Source: WHSM01 sp050701815
GTDB taxonomy: Bacteria; Actinomycetota; Actinomycetes; Mycobacteriales; Micromonosporaceae
DNA: 43,558 bases
Direction: 5' to 3'
Assembly (NCBI GenBank): GCA_050701815.1
Contig: JBOGDL010000443.1
Coordinates: 1 to 43,558 of the forward strand
Shown here: piece by piece, positions 30,214 to 40,111 of the stretch
Numbering within the stretch: the first letter of the stretch is position 1
How the letters are laid out: each line of letters starts with the position of its first letter
The notes under the pieces: model-generated
What the model was told of the DNA's origin: nothing
The model's input: the letters and a program-made list of their open reading frames with translations, nothing else
Database searches by the model: none
Position numbers and translations under genes: made by a program

Positions 30214-30234
30214 CGGCGTAAGGCGACTCGCCCG

Positions 30235-31206
30235 ATGCGTCGAATCGCTGTCCTGGACGCCCCCTCCAATCTCGGCCTGCGACCACCTGGCCCGGGTGTC
30301 TCTCCCGGGTGCGCCAAGGCCCCTGGCGCTTTGCGCGACCACGCTCTGGTGGCGCGCCTGGGCGCGTTCGACGCTGGTTGTGTGGTCGCTCCCCGCTACG
30401 ACCCGGATGGTTGGCGGCCGGGCGACGGGGTGTGCCAGGCGGAGTCGATCGCGGAGTACACCGAGCGGCTGGCTGGCCGGATCGGCATGCTGATCGATCG
30501 GGGCGATTTCCCCTTGGTGCTCGGCGGCGACTGCTCGGTCCTGCTCGGCGGCGCGTTGGCGATGCGGCGGCGACGGGCGCGGGACGGCGGACGCCACGGG
30601 TTGGTCTTCGTCGACGGGCACTCTGACTTCCGCCATGCTGGCAACGCCGACTACATCGGCGCCGCCGCTGGGGAAGACCTGGCGCTGGTGACCGGCCGTG
30701 GCCAGTCAGACCTGACTGACATCGGCGGGTTGCGGCCGTACCTGCGCGAGGAAGATGTGGCCGTGCTCGGGATCCGGGACTCTGACGAGTACCGGATGGA
30801 CCTGAGGGCGGCGGGTGTGGTGCACCGCACCGAGCCGCAGATCCGCACCGACGGGCCGAAGCGCAGCGCGGCGTGGGCGCTCGAGGAACTCGGCGAGGTG
30901 TACGGGTTCTGGGTACATGTCGACGTGGACGTGCTGGATCCGGCGGCGATGCCGGCAGTGGACGCTCCGGATCCGGGCGGGATCGCCTTCGTTGAACTGG
31001 AGCAGATCATCGCCGAACTGACAGCCAGCCCGAGGTGCCTGGGGCTTGAGGTGACCGTCTTCGACCCGGACTACGACCCGGATGGACGGTACGCCGCGCA
31101 GATCGTGGACACGCTGGTCAGCGGACTGCGGCCGGTGTGGCGGCATAGCCAGCAGCCATTGGGCGAGGCCGGGGTTGATTCGCCCGAACAGCCGATAGCC
31201 GAGTAG
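30235..31206 (+). CDS. Arginase/agmatinase-fold protein with altered metal site
   Basis: A 323-residue ureohydrolase-fold protein. Motifs in order: VLGGDCSVLLGG (97-101 region), VFVDGHSDFRHAG (Asp127, His129, Asp131), WVHVDVDVLDPAAMPAVDAPDPGG (two further Asp) and the late Glu in LGLEVTVFDP. Three of the four ligand motifs are as in arginase, agmatinase and formiminoglutamase, but the canonical GGDHS, whose His is a Mn ligand, reads GGDCS. Activity and substrate are therefore uncertain. It starts 21 bp after the thioredoxin gene on the same strand and may be co-transcribed. The last 20 residues are a variable tail. Confidence 0.82.
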   Translation: MRRIAVLDAPSNLGLRPPGPGVSPGCAKAPGALRDHALVARLGAFDAGCVVAPRYDPDGWRPGDGVCQAESIAEYTERLAGRIGMLIDRGDFPLVLGGDCSVLLGGALAMRRRRARDGGRHGLVFVDGHSDFRHAGNADYIGAAAGEDLALVTGRGQSDLTDIGGLRPYLREEDVAVLGIRDSDEYRMDLRAAGVVHRTEPQIRTDGPKRSAAWALEELGEVYGFWVHVDVDVLDPAAMPAVDAPDPGGIAFVELEQIIAELTASPRCLGLEVTVFDPDYDPDGRYAAQIVDTLVSGLRPVWRHSQQPLGEAGVDSPEQPIAE

Positions 31207-31331
31207 TCGGAACAACAGCCGAGCAAAATAGCAGGAATGTCGTCCTTGGCCTGCCACCGGAGTGGAGGCCGAGGAGCCTTAGGCTTGCCAAAGAGGCCCA
31301 CGATGGCGTGGGCGAGGGGAGTGACCACCCG

Positions 31332-34300
31332 ATGACGCGGCGTCGGGCCAGCACACGGCCGACAGAGACCCCGGACAGCACCCGTCAGGCGGACGCGCCA
31401 GCGGGTTCGACCCGTCGGGGCGGTGGCTCCCCACAACCGGGCAGGCAGGCGGCGGACTCCCCCGGGGAGGACTCCACGAGCGCTCGTCCAGATGCGATGT
31501 CGGACGAGGGCGCCGACGGCGAGGAGTTGCTGTCAGATGTGCCCAACCGAGAGCGCCTGATCGCTGAGGCCGTCGAGCTGGCCGCGGGCCGGGACGGGCT
31601 GCCCGAACTGGTGGATCGCTACTGGCGGCTGGTGCCGGACGAGGAGCTTTTCGGGCACACCGCCGGTGACCTGGTCGACGCCGCGGCCGCCCACCGGGAG
31701 CTCGCCGAGCAGCGGCTCCCCGGGGAAGTCAAGCTCGAGGTGAGCACTCCCCAGGAGCGGCCGGGCACGCCTCGCAACACGATCGTGAAAATTGTGGTCG
31801 ATGACATGCCATTCCTGGTCGACTCCGTGACCGCGGCGGTGGTGGAACACGGCCTTGAGGTGCACCTGCTGGTGCACCCCCAGGTGGTGGTGCGCAGGGA
31901 GTTCCTCGGCAAGCTCGAAGCGCTGCACCCGGATCTGGAGCCCCACGAGGCCGGATCCGACGACCAGGTGGAGAGTTGGATGCACCTGGAGGTCGATCGG
32001 CAACGTGACCCGGCAGCCCAGCAGGAGCTGCGGGACGTGATCGGCAGCGTGCTCACCGACGTCCGGGAGGTCGTCGAGGACTGGCAGAAGATGCGGCACC
32101 GGGCGTTGGAGTTGGCGGACTCGCTCACCGGTCCGCAGGCCAGCAAGCTCCCGGTGCCCGGCAAGGACATCACCGACACGGTGGAGCTGCTGCGGTGGCT
32201 CGCCGAGGACAACTTCACGTTCCTGGGTTACCGGGAGTACCGGCTGGTGACCGACGAGCGGGGCGAGCAGGTGCTGGAGGCGGTGATCGGCACCGGCCTG
32301 GGGGTGCTGCGCTCCGACCAGCAGTCGCCCAGGGTGCTCTCGTCGATGACGCCGGAGGCGTACGACAAGGCGTTGGAGAAGCGGCTGCTGATCATCACCA
32401 AGGCGAACTCGCGCGCCACCGTCTACCGGCCGTCATACCTGGACTACGTGGGCGTCAAGCTCTTCGACGACCAGGGTGAGGTGGTCGGGGAGAAGCGTTT
32501 CATCGGGCTGCTCGCCTCCGCCGCGTACCTGCATTCGGTGCGGGACCTGCCGGTGGTGCGCCGCAAGGTAGCCGAGGTGGTGGAGCGTTCCGGGTTGGCG
32601 CCGCGCAGCCACTCGGGCCGGGATCTGATGGAGATCCTGGAGACGTACCCCCGGGATGAGCTTTTCCAGACCACGGTCAACGAGCTGTGGGCCAACGTGA
32701 TGGGGGTGCTGCGGCTGGCCGGCAGGCGGCAGCTGCGGCTGTTCCTGCGCAAGGACGCGTACGGCCGCTTCATGTCCTGCCTGGTGTACCTGCCGCGGGA
32801 CCGGTTCACCACCCGGAACCGGCTCAAGATCCAGGACATTCTGCTGCGCGAGCTCAACGGCATCGGGGTGGACTACACCACCCGGGTGAGCGAGAGCACG
32901 CTGGCCCGGATCCACTTCATCGTCCGCACCGACCCCGCAGACCCGCCCCGCGGGTACGACGTCGAGGCGATTCAACGCCAGTTGGTGGAGGCCACCCGGC
33001 ACTGGGACGACGACTTCGACCTGGCGCTGGAGCGCAAGCTCGGCGAGGAGCAGGCCAAACAGCTCTATCAGCGGTACGTGGACGCGCTGCCGCAGACGTA
33101 CAAGGACGAGCACACCCCGTACGAGGCGATCAGAGACCTCGCCAAGCTGGAGTTGCTGGACGATCCCGGCCAGCTCGCGATGCACCTCTACCGCAAGGGC
33201 AACGACCCGGACCAGGTCCGGTTCAAGGTGTTCCGCCGGCAGCAGCCGATGATGCTCTCGGCGGTGCTGCCGGTGCTGCACTCGCTGGGGGTGAAGGTCG
33301 CCGACGAGCGCCCGTACGAGATCCGCCGCGGCGACGGCGCGATCTACCTGTACGACTTCGGGCTGGTTCCTCCGGAGAACTGCCTGGACATGGCCGAGGT
33401 CCAGTCGAAGGTGGAGAACGCGTTCTCGGCCGCATGGCGGGGCGAGTCCGAGGTGGACAACTTCAACGAGCTGGTGCTGCGCGCCGGGCTGACCTGGCGC
33501 CAGGTGGTGATCCTGCGGGCGTACGCGAAGTACCTGCGACAGGCGGGCACCCCGTACAGCCAGGACTACATGCAGAAGACCTTCAGCGAGTATCCGGGCA
33601 TCGCGGTGCTGTTGGTGGCGCTGTTCGAGACCCGGTTCAACCCGGCGCTCGCGGTGGACGACGAGATGCGCTCGGCCTGCACCGACGATCTGGTGGACGC
33701 GATCCGGGTCGAGCTGGACCGGGTCGGCAGCCTGGACCAGGACCGGATCCTGCGCAGCTTCCTGAACCTGGTGCTGGCGACGCTGCGCACCAGCTTCTTC
33801 CAGCGGGACACCCGCGGCGAGCACGCCGGGCGGCCGAAGCCGTACGTCGGGTTCAAGCTGGAGCCGCAGCGGATCCCGGAACTGCCGCTGCCCCGTCCCC
33901 GGTTCGAGATCTTCGTGTACTCGCCCCGGTTCGAGGGGGTTCACCTGCGGTTCGGCGCCGTGGCACGGGGCGGGCTGCGCTGGTCGGACCGTCGGGAGGA
34001 CTTCCGCACCGAGGTGCTGGGCCTGGTCAAGGCGCAGATGGTCAAGAACGCGGTGATCGTGCCGATGGGCGCCAAGGGCGGCTTCGTGCTCAAGGACGCC
34101 CCGAACCCAGCAGCCGACCGCGACGCCTACTTCGCCGAAGGCAAGGCGTGTTACCAGATGTTCATCTCGGCACTGCTGGACGTCACCGACAATCTCGACC
34201 CGACCTCGGGCAAGGCGATCCCGCCACCGCAGGTGGTGCGTCACGACGAGGATGACACGTACCTGGTGGTCGCCGCCGACAAGGGCACCGCCACCTTCAG

Positions 34301-36485
34301 CGACGTCGCCAACGCGATCGCCGTTGACTACGGGTTCTGGCTGGGCGACGCGTTCGCCTCCGGAGGGTCGGTCGGGTACGACCACAAGAAGATGGGGATC
34401 ACCGCCCGCGGCGCCTGGGAGTCGGTGAAGCACCACTTCCGCGCGCTCGGGCTCGACACCCAGGCCGAGGACTTCACAGTGGTCGGCATCGGCGACATGT
34501 CAGGTGACGTGTTCGGCAACGGGGTGTTGCTGTCTGAGCACATTCGCCTGGTGGCCGGCTTCGACCACCGGCATGTCTTCATCGACCCCTCCCCGGACGC
34601 CGCGACCGGTTTCGCCGAGCGCAGACGGCTCTTCGACCTGCCCCGGTCCACGTGGGAGGACTACGACGAGTCCCTGATCAGCGCTGGCGGCGGGGTGTGG
34701 CCACGTAGCGCCAAGTCGATCCCGATCTCACCCCAGGCGCGTGAGGCGCTGGGGATCGACGACCCGGACGTCACCGAGTTGACGCCGCCCGAGGTGATCA
34801 AGGCGATCCTGCGGGCGCCGGTCGACCTGCTGTGGAACGGCGGCATCGGCACGTACGTCAAGGCGACCGTGGAAACCCACGCGGCGGTGGGCGACAAGAC
34901 CAACGACCAGGTGCGGGTGGACGGTCGCGAACTGCGGTGCAGGGTCGTGGGGGAGGGCGGCAACCTGGGGCTCACCCAGCTGGGCCGGATCGAGTACGCG
35001 TTGCACGGCGGCTCCGACGCCGGAGGGCGGATCAACACCGACTTCATCGACAACTCGGCCGGTGTGGACTGCTCAGACCACGAAGTCAACATCAAGATCC
35101 TGCTGAATCGGGCGATCACGGCGGGCCGGCTGCAGGAGGCTGAGCGGGCGGACCTGCTCGCCGAGATGACCGACGAGGTCGCCTCGTTGGTGCTGGCGCA
35201 CAACTACGACCAGGCGACCGCGCTGGGCAACGCCAGGCAACAGGCCGGGCAGTTGCTGCCGGTGCACCGCCGGCTGATCGCGGACCTGGAGCGCAATGGC
35301 CGCTTGGACCGCGACCTGGAGGGTCTCCCGGACGAGGAGGAGCTGGACACGCGGGCAGCTGCCGGGACCGGGTTGACCACTCCTGAGTTCGCGGTGCTGT
35401 TGTCGTACGTCAAACTGGGCCTGGCCGAGGACGTCCTGGCCTCTGAGTTGCCGGATGAGGAGTGGACGCGACCGCTGCTGGTGAACTACTTCCCCACCCC
35501 GCTGCGGGAACGGTTCAGCGACCTCACCAGCGAGCACCCGCTGCGCCGGGAGATCGTCACCACCCGGCTGACCAACGAGGTGGTCAACCGTGGTGGCACC
35601 ACCTTCGTCTACCGGGTCGCCGAGGAGACCGGCGCCAGCTACGCGGACATTCTCCGGGCGTACGTGGTGGTGCGCGAGGTGTTCGGCCTGCGGCGCATCT
35701 GGAGCGCGGCAGAGGCGCTGGACAACCAGATCACCGCGACGGCGCAGACCCGGGTCTTCCTCGCCAGCCGCCGGCTGCTGGACCGCGCCGTGCGCTGGCT
35801 GGTGCAGAACCGCACCCCGGTCGACGTCGAGGCGGAGATCAGTCGATTCGAGCCGGGCGTCAGCGAGTTGCTGCCGCGGGTGGGCGACCTGTTCCGTGGC
35901 ACCGAGCAGGAGTCGCTGCGCGCCGAGGTGGCCAAGCTGATCGACCAGGGGGTCCCGGAAGACCTGGCTGACTGGGCGATCCGGCTGATCTACGGCTTCG
36001 GCCTGCTGGACGTGGTCGAGACCTCGCACGCGTTGGGAATGGACCCCAACGAGGTCGCTGAGGTCTACTACGCGCTCTCGGAGCGGTTCGGCATCGACGC
36101 CCTGCTGGACCGGGTCTCGGCGCTGTCGCGGGAGGACCGGTGGCAGACGCTGGCCCGGATGGCGCTGCGTTACGACCTGTACGCCGCGCTGGCCGCGCTC
36201 ACCGCCGAGGTTCTCACCGGGGGCGACGGGTCTTATGGCGGCGATCAGGCCGGCCGATCTGACGGCGCCTCCGCGGAAGACGGCGATGCGGCGCCAGCGG
36301 ATGCTTCGGCTGACGCGGCGGCGTCCGCTGACGCCCGTATCGACGCGTGGGAGCAGGCGAACTCGTCCAACATCGCGCGGGCACGTAACGCGATCGGGGA
36401 GTTCGGGGAGTCCCAGGCGGACCTGGCCGCGCTGTCGGTGGTGCTGCGTCAGATCCGAACCCTGGTCCGGTCGTCCCGGTTGTGA
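31332..36485 (+). CDS. Large NAD-dependent glutamate dehydrogenase (GDH-1600/L180 class)
   Basis: The largest gene in the window, about 1717 residues. Proteins of this class oxidise glutamate to 2-oxoglutarate with NAD and work catabolically. The N-terminal third carries ACT-like regulatory segments (VKIVVDDMPFLVDSVTAAVVEHGLEVHLLVHP). The catalytic core has VHLRFGAVARGGLRWSDRREDF, QMVKNAVIVPMGAKGGFVLKDAPN (catalytic Lys region), FTVVGIGDMSGDVFGNG (nucleotide site), NGGIGTYVKA and VGEGGNLGLTQLGRIE. The C-terminal third is helical. The ATG at 31332 follows GAGGGGA; a GTG at 31308 without ribosome site and an ATG at 31497 are alternatives, and the first 60 residues are low-complexity. The segment near residue 1640 is Asp/Ala/Ser-rich. 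It is convergent with glgB. Confidence 0.93.
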   Translation: MTRRRASTRPTETPDSTRQADAPAGSTRRGGGSPQPGRQAADSPGEDSTSARPDAMSDEGADGEELLSDVPNRERLIAEAVELAAGRDGLPELVDRYWRLVPDEELFGHTAGDLVDAAAAHRELAEQRLPGEVKLEVSTPQERPGTPRNTIVKIVVDDMPFLVDSVTAAVVEHGLEVHLLVHPQVVVRREFLGKLEALHPDLEPHEAGSDDQVESWMHLEVDRQRDPAAQQELRDVIGSVLTDVREVVEDWQKMRHRALELADSLTGPQASKLPVPGKDITDTVELLRWLAEDNFTFLGYREYRLVTDERGEQVLEAVIGTGLGVLRSDQQSPRVLSSMTPEAYDKALEKRLLIITKANSRATVYRPSYLDYVGVKLFDDQGEVVGEKRFIGLLASAAYLHSVRDLPVVRRKVAEVVERSGLAPRSHSGRDLMEILETYPRDELFQTTVNELWANVMGVLRLAGRRQLRLFLRKDAYGRFMSCLVYLPRDRFTTRNRLKIQDILLRELNGIGVDYTTRVSESTLARIHFIVRTDPADPPRGYDVEAIQRQLVEATRHWDDDFDLALERKLGEEQAKQLYQRYVDALPQTYKDEHTPYEAIRDLAKLELLDDPGQLAMHLYRKGNDPDQVRFKVFRRQQPMMLSAVLPVLHSLGVKVADERPYEIRRGDGAIYLYDFGLVPPENCLDMAEVQSKVENAFSAAWRGESEVDNFNELVLRAGLTWRQVVILRAYAKYLRQAGTPYSQDYMQKTFSEYPGIAVLLVALFETRFNPALAVDDEMRSACTDDLVDAIRVELDRVGSLDQDRILRSFLNLVLATLRTSFFQRDTRGEHAGRPKPYVGFKLEPQRIPELPLPRPRFEIFVYSPRFEGVHLRFGAVARGGLRWSDRREDFRTEVLGLVKAQMVKNAVIVPMGAKGGFVLKDAPNPAADRDAYFAEGKACYQMFISALLDVTDNLDPTSGKAIPPPQVVRHDEDDTYLVVAADKGTATFSDVANAIAVDYGFWLGDAFASGGSVGYDHKKMGITARGAWESVKHHFRALGLDTQAEDFTVVGIGDMSGDVFGNGVLLSEHIRLVAGFDHRHVFIDPSPDAATGFAERRRLFDLPRSTWEDYDESLISAGGGVWPRSAKSIPISPQAREALGIDDPDVTELTPPEVIKAILRAPVDLLWNGGIGTYVKATVETHAAVGDKTNDQVRVDGRELRCRVVGEGGNLGLTQLGRIEYALHGGSDAGGRINTDFIDNSAGVDCSDHEVNIKILLNRAITAGRLQEAERADLLAEMTDEVASLVLAHNYDQATALGNARQQAGQLLPVHRRLIADLERNGRLDRDLEGLPDEEELDTRAAAGTGLTTPEFAVLLSYVKLGLAEDVLASELPDEEWTRPLLVNYFPTPLRERFSDLTSEHPLRREIVTTRLTNEVVNRGGTTFVYRVAEETGASYADILRAYVVVREVFGLRRIWSAAEALDNQITATAQTRVFLASRRLLDRAVRWLVQNRTPVDVEAEISRFEPGVSELLPRVGDLFRGTEQESLRAEVAKLIDQGVPEDLADWAIRLIYGFGLLDVVETSHALGMDPNEVAEVYYALSERFGIDALLDRVSALSREDRWQTLARMALRYDLYAALAALTAEVLTGGDGSYGGDQAGRSDGASAEDGDAAPADASADAAASADARIDAWEQANSSNIARARNAIGEFGESQADLAALSVVLRQIRTLVRSSRL

Positions 36486-36551
36486 CCGGGCGCCACCTGG
36501 TCAGGCCGGGTCGGGGCTGGGCTTGATGGGCCGCGTGGGCGGCGAGTTCGG

Positions 36552-38561
36552 TTAGGGCGTGTGGGGTCGCAGCCAGATCACGCTCAGCGGGGGCAGGTTG
36601 ACCAGCGCCGAGGCCGGCATGCCCTGATGCGGCTCGGCGTGCGCTTCCACGCCGCCCAGGTTGCCGAGCCCGGCGCCGCCGTACTCGATCGCGTCGGTGT
36701 TGAGCACCTCAACCCACCGCCCGGGGTGGGGCAGGTCGACCGGGTGCTGCGACCATTCGACGCCGGAGAAGTTGGCCAGGCACGCCAACGGCCGGCCGTC
36801 CACGGCAGGGGCCGGCCGGTCGCTGCCGGAGGCGGCTGGCTGGTCGTGGCTGGCCGGTGTCGCGGCGGGATGGCGTAGGAACGTGACGACGTTGTGCGCG
36901 GCGTCGTCCGGGTCGATCCAGCTGAACCCGCCGGGCTGGGTGTCGGCCGACCACAGCGCGGCGGCGCCGCGGTAGATTCGATTCAGGTCTGCGACCAGCC
37001 GTCGCACCCCGGCGTGGCCCGGGTCGTCCAGCCAGGACCAGTCCAGCCCGTGTTCCTCGCTCCACTCCGAGGCCTGGGCGAACTCGCAGCCCGAGAACAG
37101 CAGCTGCTTGCCGGGATGCGCCCACATGTACGCCAGCAGCGCGCGCAGGTTCGCCAGCTTCTGCCGCTCGTCCCCGGGCATCTTGGCGTACAGCGAGCCC
37201 TTGCCGTGCACCACCTCGTCGTGGCTGATCGGGAGCATGAAGTTCTCGCTCCAGGCGTACGTGAGACCGAAGCTCAACTGGTGGTGGTGGTGGGCCCGGT
37301 AGATCGGATCCTTGGAGAAGTAGCCGAGCGTGTCGTGCATCCAGCCCATGTTCCATTTGAATCCGAACCCGAGCCCGCCGGCGTCGACGGGGCGGGTCAC
37401 CCCGGGCCACGCGGTGGACTCCTCCGCGATCATCATCACTCCGGGGTGCTCCCGGTACGCGGCCGCGTTCACCTCCTGTAGCAGCGACACCGCCTCCAGG
37501 TGCTCGCGTCCGCCGTGGACGTTCGGCGTCCATTGCCCCGGCCCCCGGGAGTAGTCGAGGTAGAGCATCGAGGCCACCGCGTCCACCCGCAGCCCGTCGA
37601 TGTGGAACTCCTCCAGCCAGTAGAGCGCGTTCGCGACCAGGAAGTTGCGCACCTGGGGACGGCCGTAGTCGAACACGTACGTGCCCCAGTCGGGTTGCTC
37701 GCCGCGGCGCGGATCCGGGTGCTCGTACAGCGGGGCGCCGTCGAAGCGGGCCAGCGCCCACTCGTCGCGGGGGAAGTGTGCGGGCACCCAGTCCAGGATC
37801 ACCCCGATCCCGGCTTGGTGCAGCTGGTCCACCAGGTGCCGGAAGTCGTCCGGGCTGCCGTGCCGGGCGGTCGGCGCGAAGTACGAGGTCCCCTGGTACC
37901 CCCACGACCCCCCGTACGGGTGTTCGGCCACCGGCAGCAGCTCCACGTGGGTGAAGCCCAGCTCGGCAACGTACTCGACCAGTTCGTCGGCGAGTTGCCG
38001 GTACGACAGCCCAGGGCGCCAGGAGCCGAGATGCAGCTCGTAGATCGACACCGGACGCTCGTGCCACGGGGTCGCCTGCCGCGCCCGCATCCACTCGGCG
38101 TCGCCCCAGGTGTGCTCGGACCGGTAGATCACAGACGCGTTCTTCGGCGGCGCCTCGGCGGCGAAGGCGTACGGGTCGGCCTTGTCCCCAAAGCCGCCGT
38201 CGATGCCGTGGATCCGGTACTTGTAACGGTCACCTGGCTTCGCCTCGGGGATGTGGGCCTCCCAGATGCCACCGCCGACCGGGCGCATCGGGGCGCCGTC
38301 GTACGGCCCCCAGCCGGCGAAGTCGCCGATCACCCGGACTTCTCGGGCATTGGGCGCCCAGACCGTGAACCGGACCCCGGACGCCGGGCCGGCGGTCGCG
38401 GCGTCGCTGGTGGGTGCGGCGTCGCTGGTGGGTGCGGCGTCGGGCGGCAGCGGGTGCGCGCCCAGCACCGTCCACGGCCGCTCATGGCGACCTTCGGCGA
38501 TCAGGCGCAGATCCAGCTCGCCGTACGGCTGCTGTCGGGGGTCGGGCACGGTCCTCGGCAC
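36552..38561 (-). CDS. glgB: 1,4-alpha-glucan branching enzyme
   Basis: A 669-residue GH13 enzyme that makes alpha-1,6 branches in the glucan built by GlgE. Order: a short N-terminus, a CBM48 domain (about 60-150, VRFTVWAPNAREVRVIGDFAGWG), the (beta/alpha)8 catalytic domain with YELHLGSWRPG, HVELLPVAEHPYGGSWGYQ, GLRVDAVASMLYLDYSR (nucleophile Asp), MMIAEESTAWPGV (acid/base Glu), ISHDEVVHGKGSL (third Asp), and an all-beta C-domain. It lacks the additional N-terminal N1 module of longer bacterial forms. The linker before CBM48 contains DAAPTSDAAPTS from a perfect 18-bp tandem repeat (38401-38436), and another Ala/Ser-rich loop lies in the C-domain. GTG 38561 follows AGGAG. Last gene of the glgE operon, 50 bp after maltokinase. 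Confidence 0.95.
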   Translation of the reverse strand: MPRTVPDPRQQPYGELDLRLIAEGRHERPWTVLGAHPLPPDAAPTSDAAPTSDAATAGPASGVRFTVWAPNAREVRVIGDFAGWGPYDGAPMRPVGGGIWEAHIPEAKPGDRYKYRIHGIDGGFGDKADPYAFAAEAPPKNASVIYRSEHTWGDAEWMRARQATPWHERPVSIYELHLGSWRPGLSYRQLADELVEYVAELGFTHVELLPVAEHPYGGSWGYQGTSYFAPTARHGSPDDFRHLVDQLHQAGIGVILDWVPAHFPRDEWALARFDGAPLYEHPDPRRGEQPDWGTYVFDYGRPQVRNFLVANALYWLEEFHIDGLRVDAVASMLYLDYSRGPGQWTPNVHGGREHLEAVSLLQEVNAAAYREHPGVMMIAEESTAWPGVTRPVDAGGLGFGFKWNMGWMHDTLGYFSKDPIYRAHHHHQLSFGLTYAWSENFMLPISHDEVVHGKGSLYAKMPGDERQKLANLRALLAYMWAHPGKQLLFSGCEFAQASEWSEEHGLDWSWLDDPGHAGVRRLVADLNRIYRGAAALWSADTQPGGFSWIDPDDAAHNVVTFLRHPAATPASHDQPAASGSDRPAPAVDGRPLACLANFSGVEWSQHPVDLPHPGRWVEVLNTDAIEYGGAGLGNLGGVEAHAEPHQGMPASALVNLPPLSVIWLRPHTP

Positions 38562-38611
38562 TGCGGCTCCTGTCCCATCAGTCCTGGCTCAACAGCAGCT
38601 CAGCCGTTGAG

Positions 38612-40111
38612 TCACGGTGTGGCGTGTCGCGCCACCAGCGCGCTGATCGAATGCAGCGGCACCGGCAGCCACTGGGGTCGGTTGCGCGCCTCGTACACGG
38701 TCTCGTAGACGGCCTTGTCCAGCTCGTACGCGCGCAGGATCACCAGCTGGTCGTTCGGGTGGGCGCCGGCGCCCTCGGCGTACCCGTCGCAGAAGGCGCC
38801 CCGGTTGCGTTCCGTCCACTCCTGGGTGCGGCGCCGCAGCTGGGCGTCGCGATCGTCGTGGCCGGGCTCGATCGCGTTGCCCGCCAGATCCACGAGCGGG
38901 TCGCGTTCCTCAGCGAGCAGCAGTTGCGCCGCCGCGTACTCGAAAGATCGAAGCATCCCGGCTACGTCCCGCAGCGGCGAGTCCAGGCGGGTCCGCTCCG
39001 GCAGCGGTGTGGCCGGCTCCCCTTCGAAGTCGATCAGCAGCCACCGCGTCGGGGTGCGAAGCACCTGACCCAAATGCAGGTCACCGTGGATGCGTTGGAT
39101 CGGGACCGGCGTGCTCACCTCGGCCAGCGCCGCGTACGCGCTGGTCAAGAACTCCTGGTACGTCTCCAGCTCCGGCACCACCCGGATCGCCGCGGCGGCC
39201 CGGGCCGTCATCCGGTCGGCCAGCGTGGCCAGGCCCTCAGCGTCCAGGACGGCCACCCCGAGCGTCCGCGCCAGGTCAGCGTGCACCGCCGCCACCGCCT
39301 CGCCCAACCGGTGCGCCTCAGCCCCGAAATCAGCACCCACCTCATCGGGATGCAGGTCGCCGTCGGCGAGCAGGTCCCGCACGCTGGCCAGCGCCATCGA
39401 CCAGCCGTCGGCGGAGTTCTCCACGTACTCGCTGAGCATTCCGTAGCTCGTCACCTGTCCATCCAGTTCCCCCTCGATCCCACCCAGCAGGCGGGCCACG
39501 TGCTCGTTTCCGGCGCGCCCGAGCACGCGGTTGATTTCCAGGTCGGGGTTCGTCCCGGGTGTCACCCGCCGGAACACCTTCAAGATCGCCGCGTCGTCGT
39601 AGACCACGCTGGTGTTGCTCTGCTCCGACTCGACCACCCGGCTGGGCAGCGGGCCGTCGGGCGAGCTAGGCGTCGTCGCGCCCGGCTCGGGAACGAACAC
39701 CACCTGATGCTGGCCGGCGGTGGCTGCCGCCTTCATCAGCCGCATCAGCTGGTCAACCGCGGTCTCGTCCCACAGGCCGTCGTAGCAGATCCAGCCGTCG
39801 GGCAGGTCGGTGATCCGGACGTGCTCCAGTTTCACTGACAGCTGCCGGGTGAAGCCGATGAACACCTGGTACGTGTCCGGCGCGCCCTCATCGGCGTACC
39901 AGACCCGCAGCACCGCGTGCACCAGGTCGACGCCCGCCGGCGCGGGAATCGGGGTCTGCTGCAACATCGACACCACCGAGATCTGGCGGTGTTTCGCGGC
40001 GAACCAGCGTTGCTCCGGCAGCCACTCGGCCAGCGCGTCAGTCAACTGCGGTGTAAGCGCGTCCAACCAGTCCGGCAGGCGCGCCGGTGAGCCACGTGCG
40101 GGATCTGTCAC
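38612..40111 (-). CDS. mak: Maltokinase (Pep2/Mak)
   Basis: This 499-residue kinase phosphorylates maltose with ATP to maltose-1-phosphate, the substrate of GlgE. The N-terminal cap has LTPQLTDALAEWLPEQRWFAAKHRQI, VQVFIGFTR-like segments and a kinase fold with RIHGDLHLGQVLRTPTRWLLIDFEGEP (catalytic Asp and metal-binding Asp). The end is VYEARNRPQWLPVPLHSI, typical of Mak. The GTG at 40111 overlaps the TreS stop as GTGA, so translation is coupled; the frame extends upstream to 41038 inside treS, but that part is a shadow. Unlike many actinobacteria, in which treS and mak are fused, the two are separate here. Confidence 0.94.
   Translation of the reverse strand: MTDPARGSPARLPDWLDALTPQLTDALAEWLPEQRWFAAKHRQISVVSMLQQTPIPAPAGVDLVHAVLRVWYADEGAPDTYQVFIGFTRQLSVKLEHVRITDLPDGWICYDGLWDETAVDQLMRLMKAAATAGQHQVVFVPEPGATTPSSPDGPLPSRVVESEQSNTSVVYDDAAILKVFRRVTPGTNPDLEINRVLGRAGNEHVARLLGGIEGELDGQVTSYGMLSEYVENSADGWSMALASVRDLLADGDLHPDEVGADFGAEAHRLGEAVAAVHADLARTLGVAVLDAEGLATLADRMTARAAAAIRVVPELETYQEFLTSAYAALAEVSTPVPIQRIHGDLHLGQVLRTPTRWLLIDFEGEPATPLPERTRLDSPLRDVAGMLRSFEYAAAQLLLAEERDPLVDLAGNAIEPGHDDRDAQLRRRTQEWTERNRGAFCDGYAEGAGAHPNDQLVILRAYELDKAVYETVYEARNRPQWLPVPLHSISALVARHATP

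Noticed and set aside
32433..34436. 667-codon minus-strand open frame inside the glutamate dehydrogenase
   Set aside because: His/Gln/Arg/Val-rich composition typical of antisense shadows of GC-rich genes; the plus-strand frame has full family motifs.
37500..38708. 402-codon plus-strand open frame across glgB
   Set aside because: Shadow of glgB; composition and absence of start signals argue against coding.
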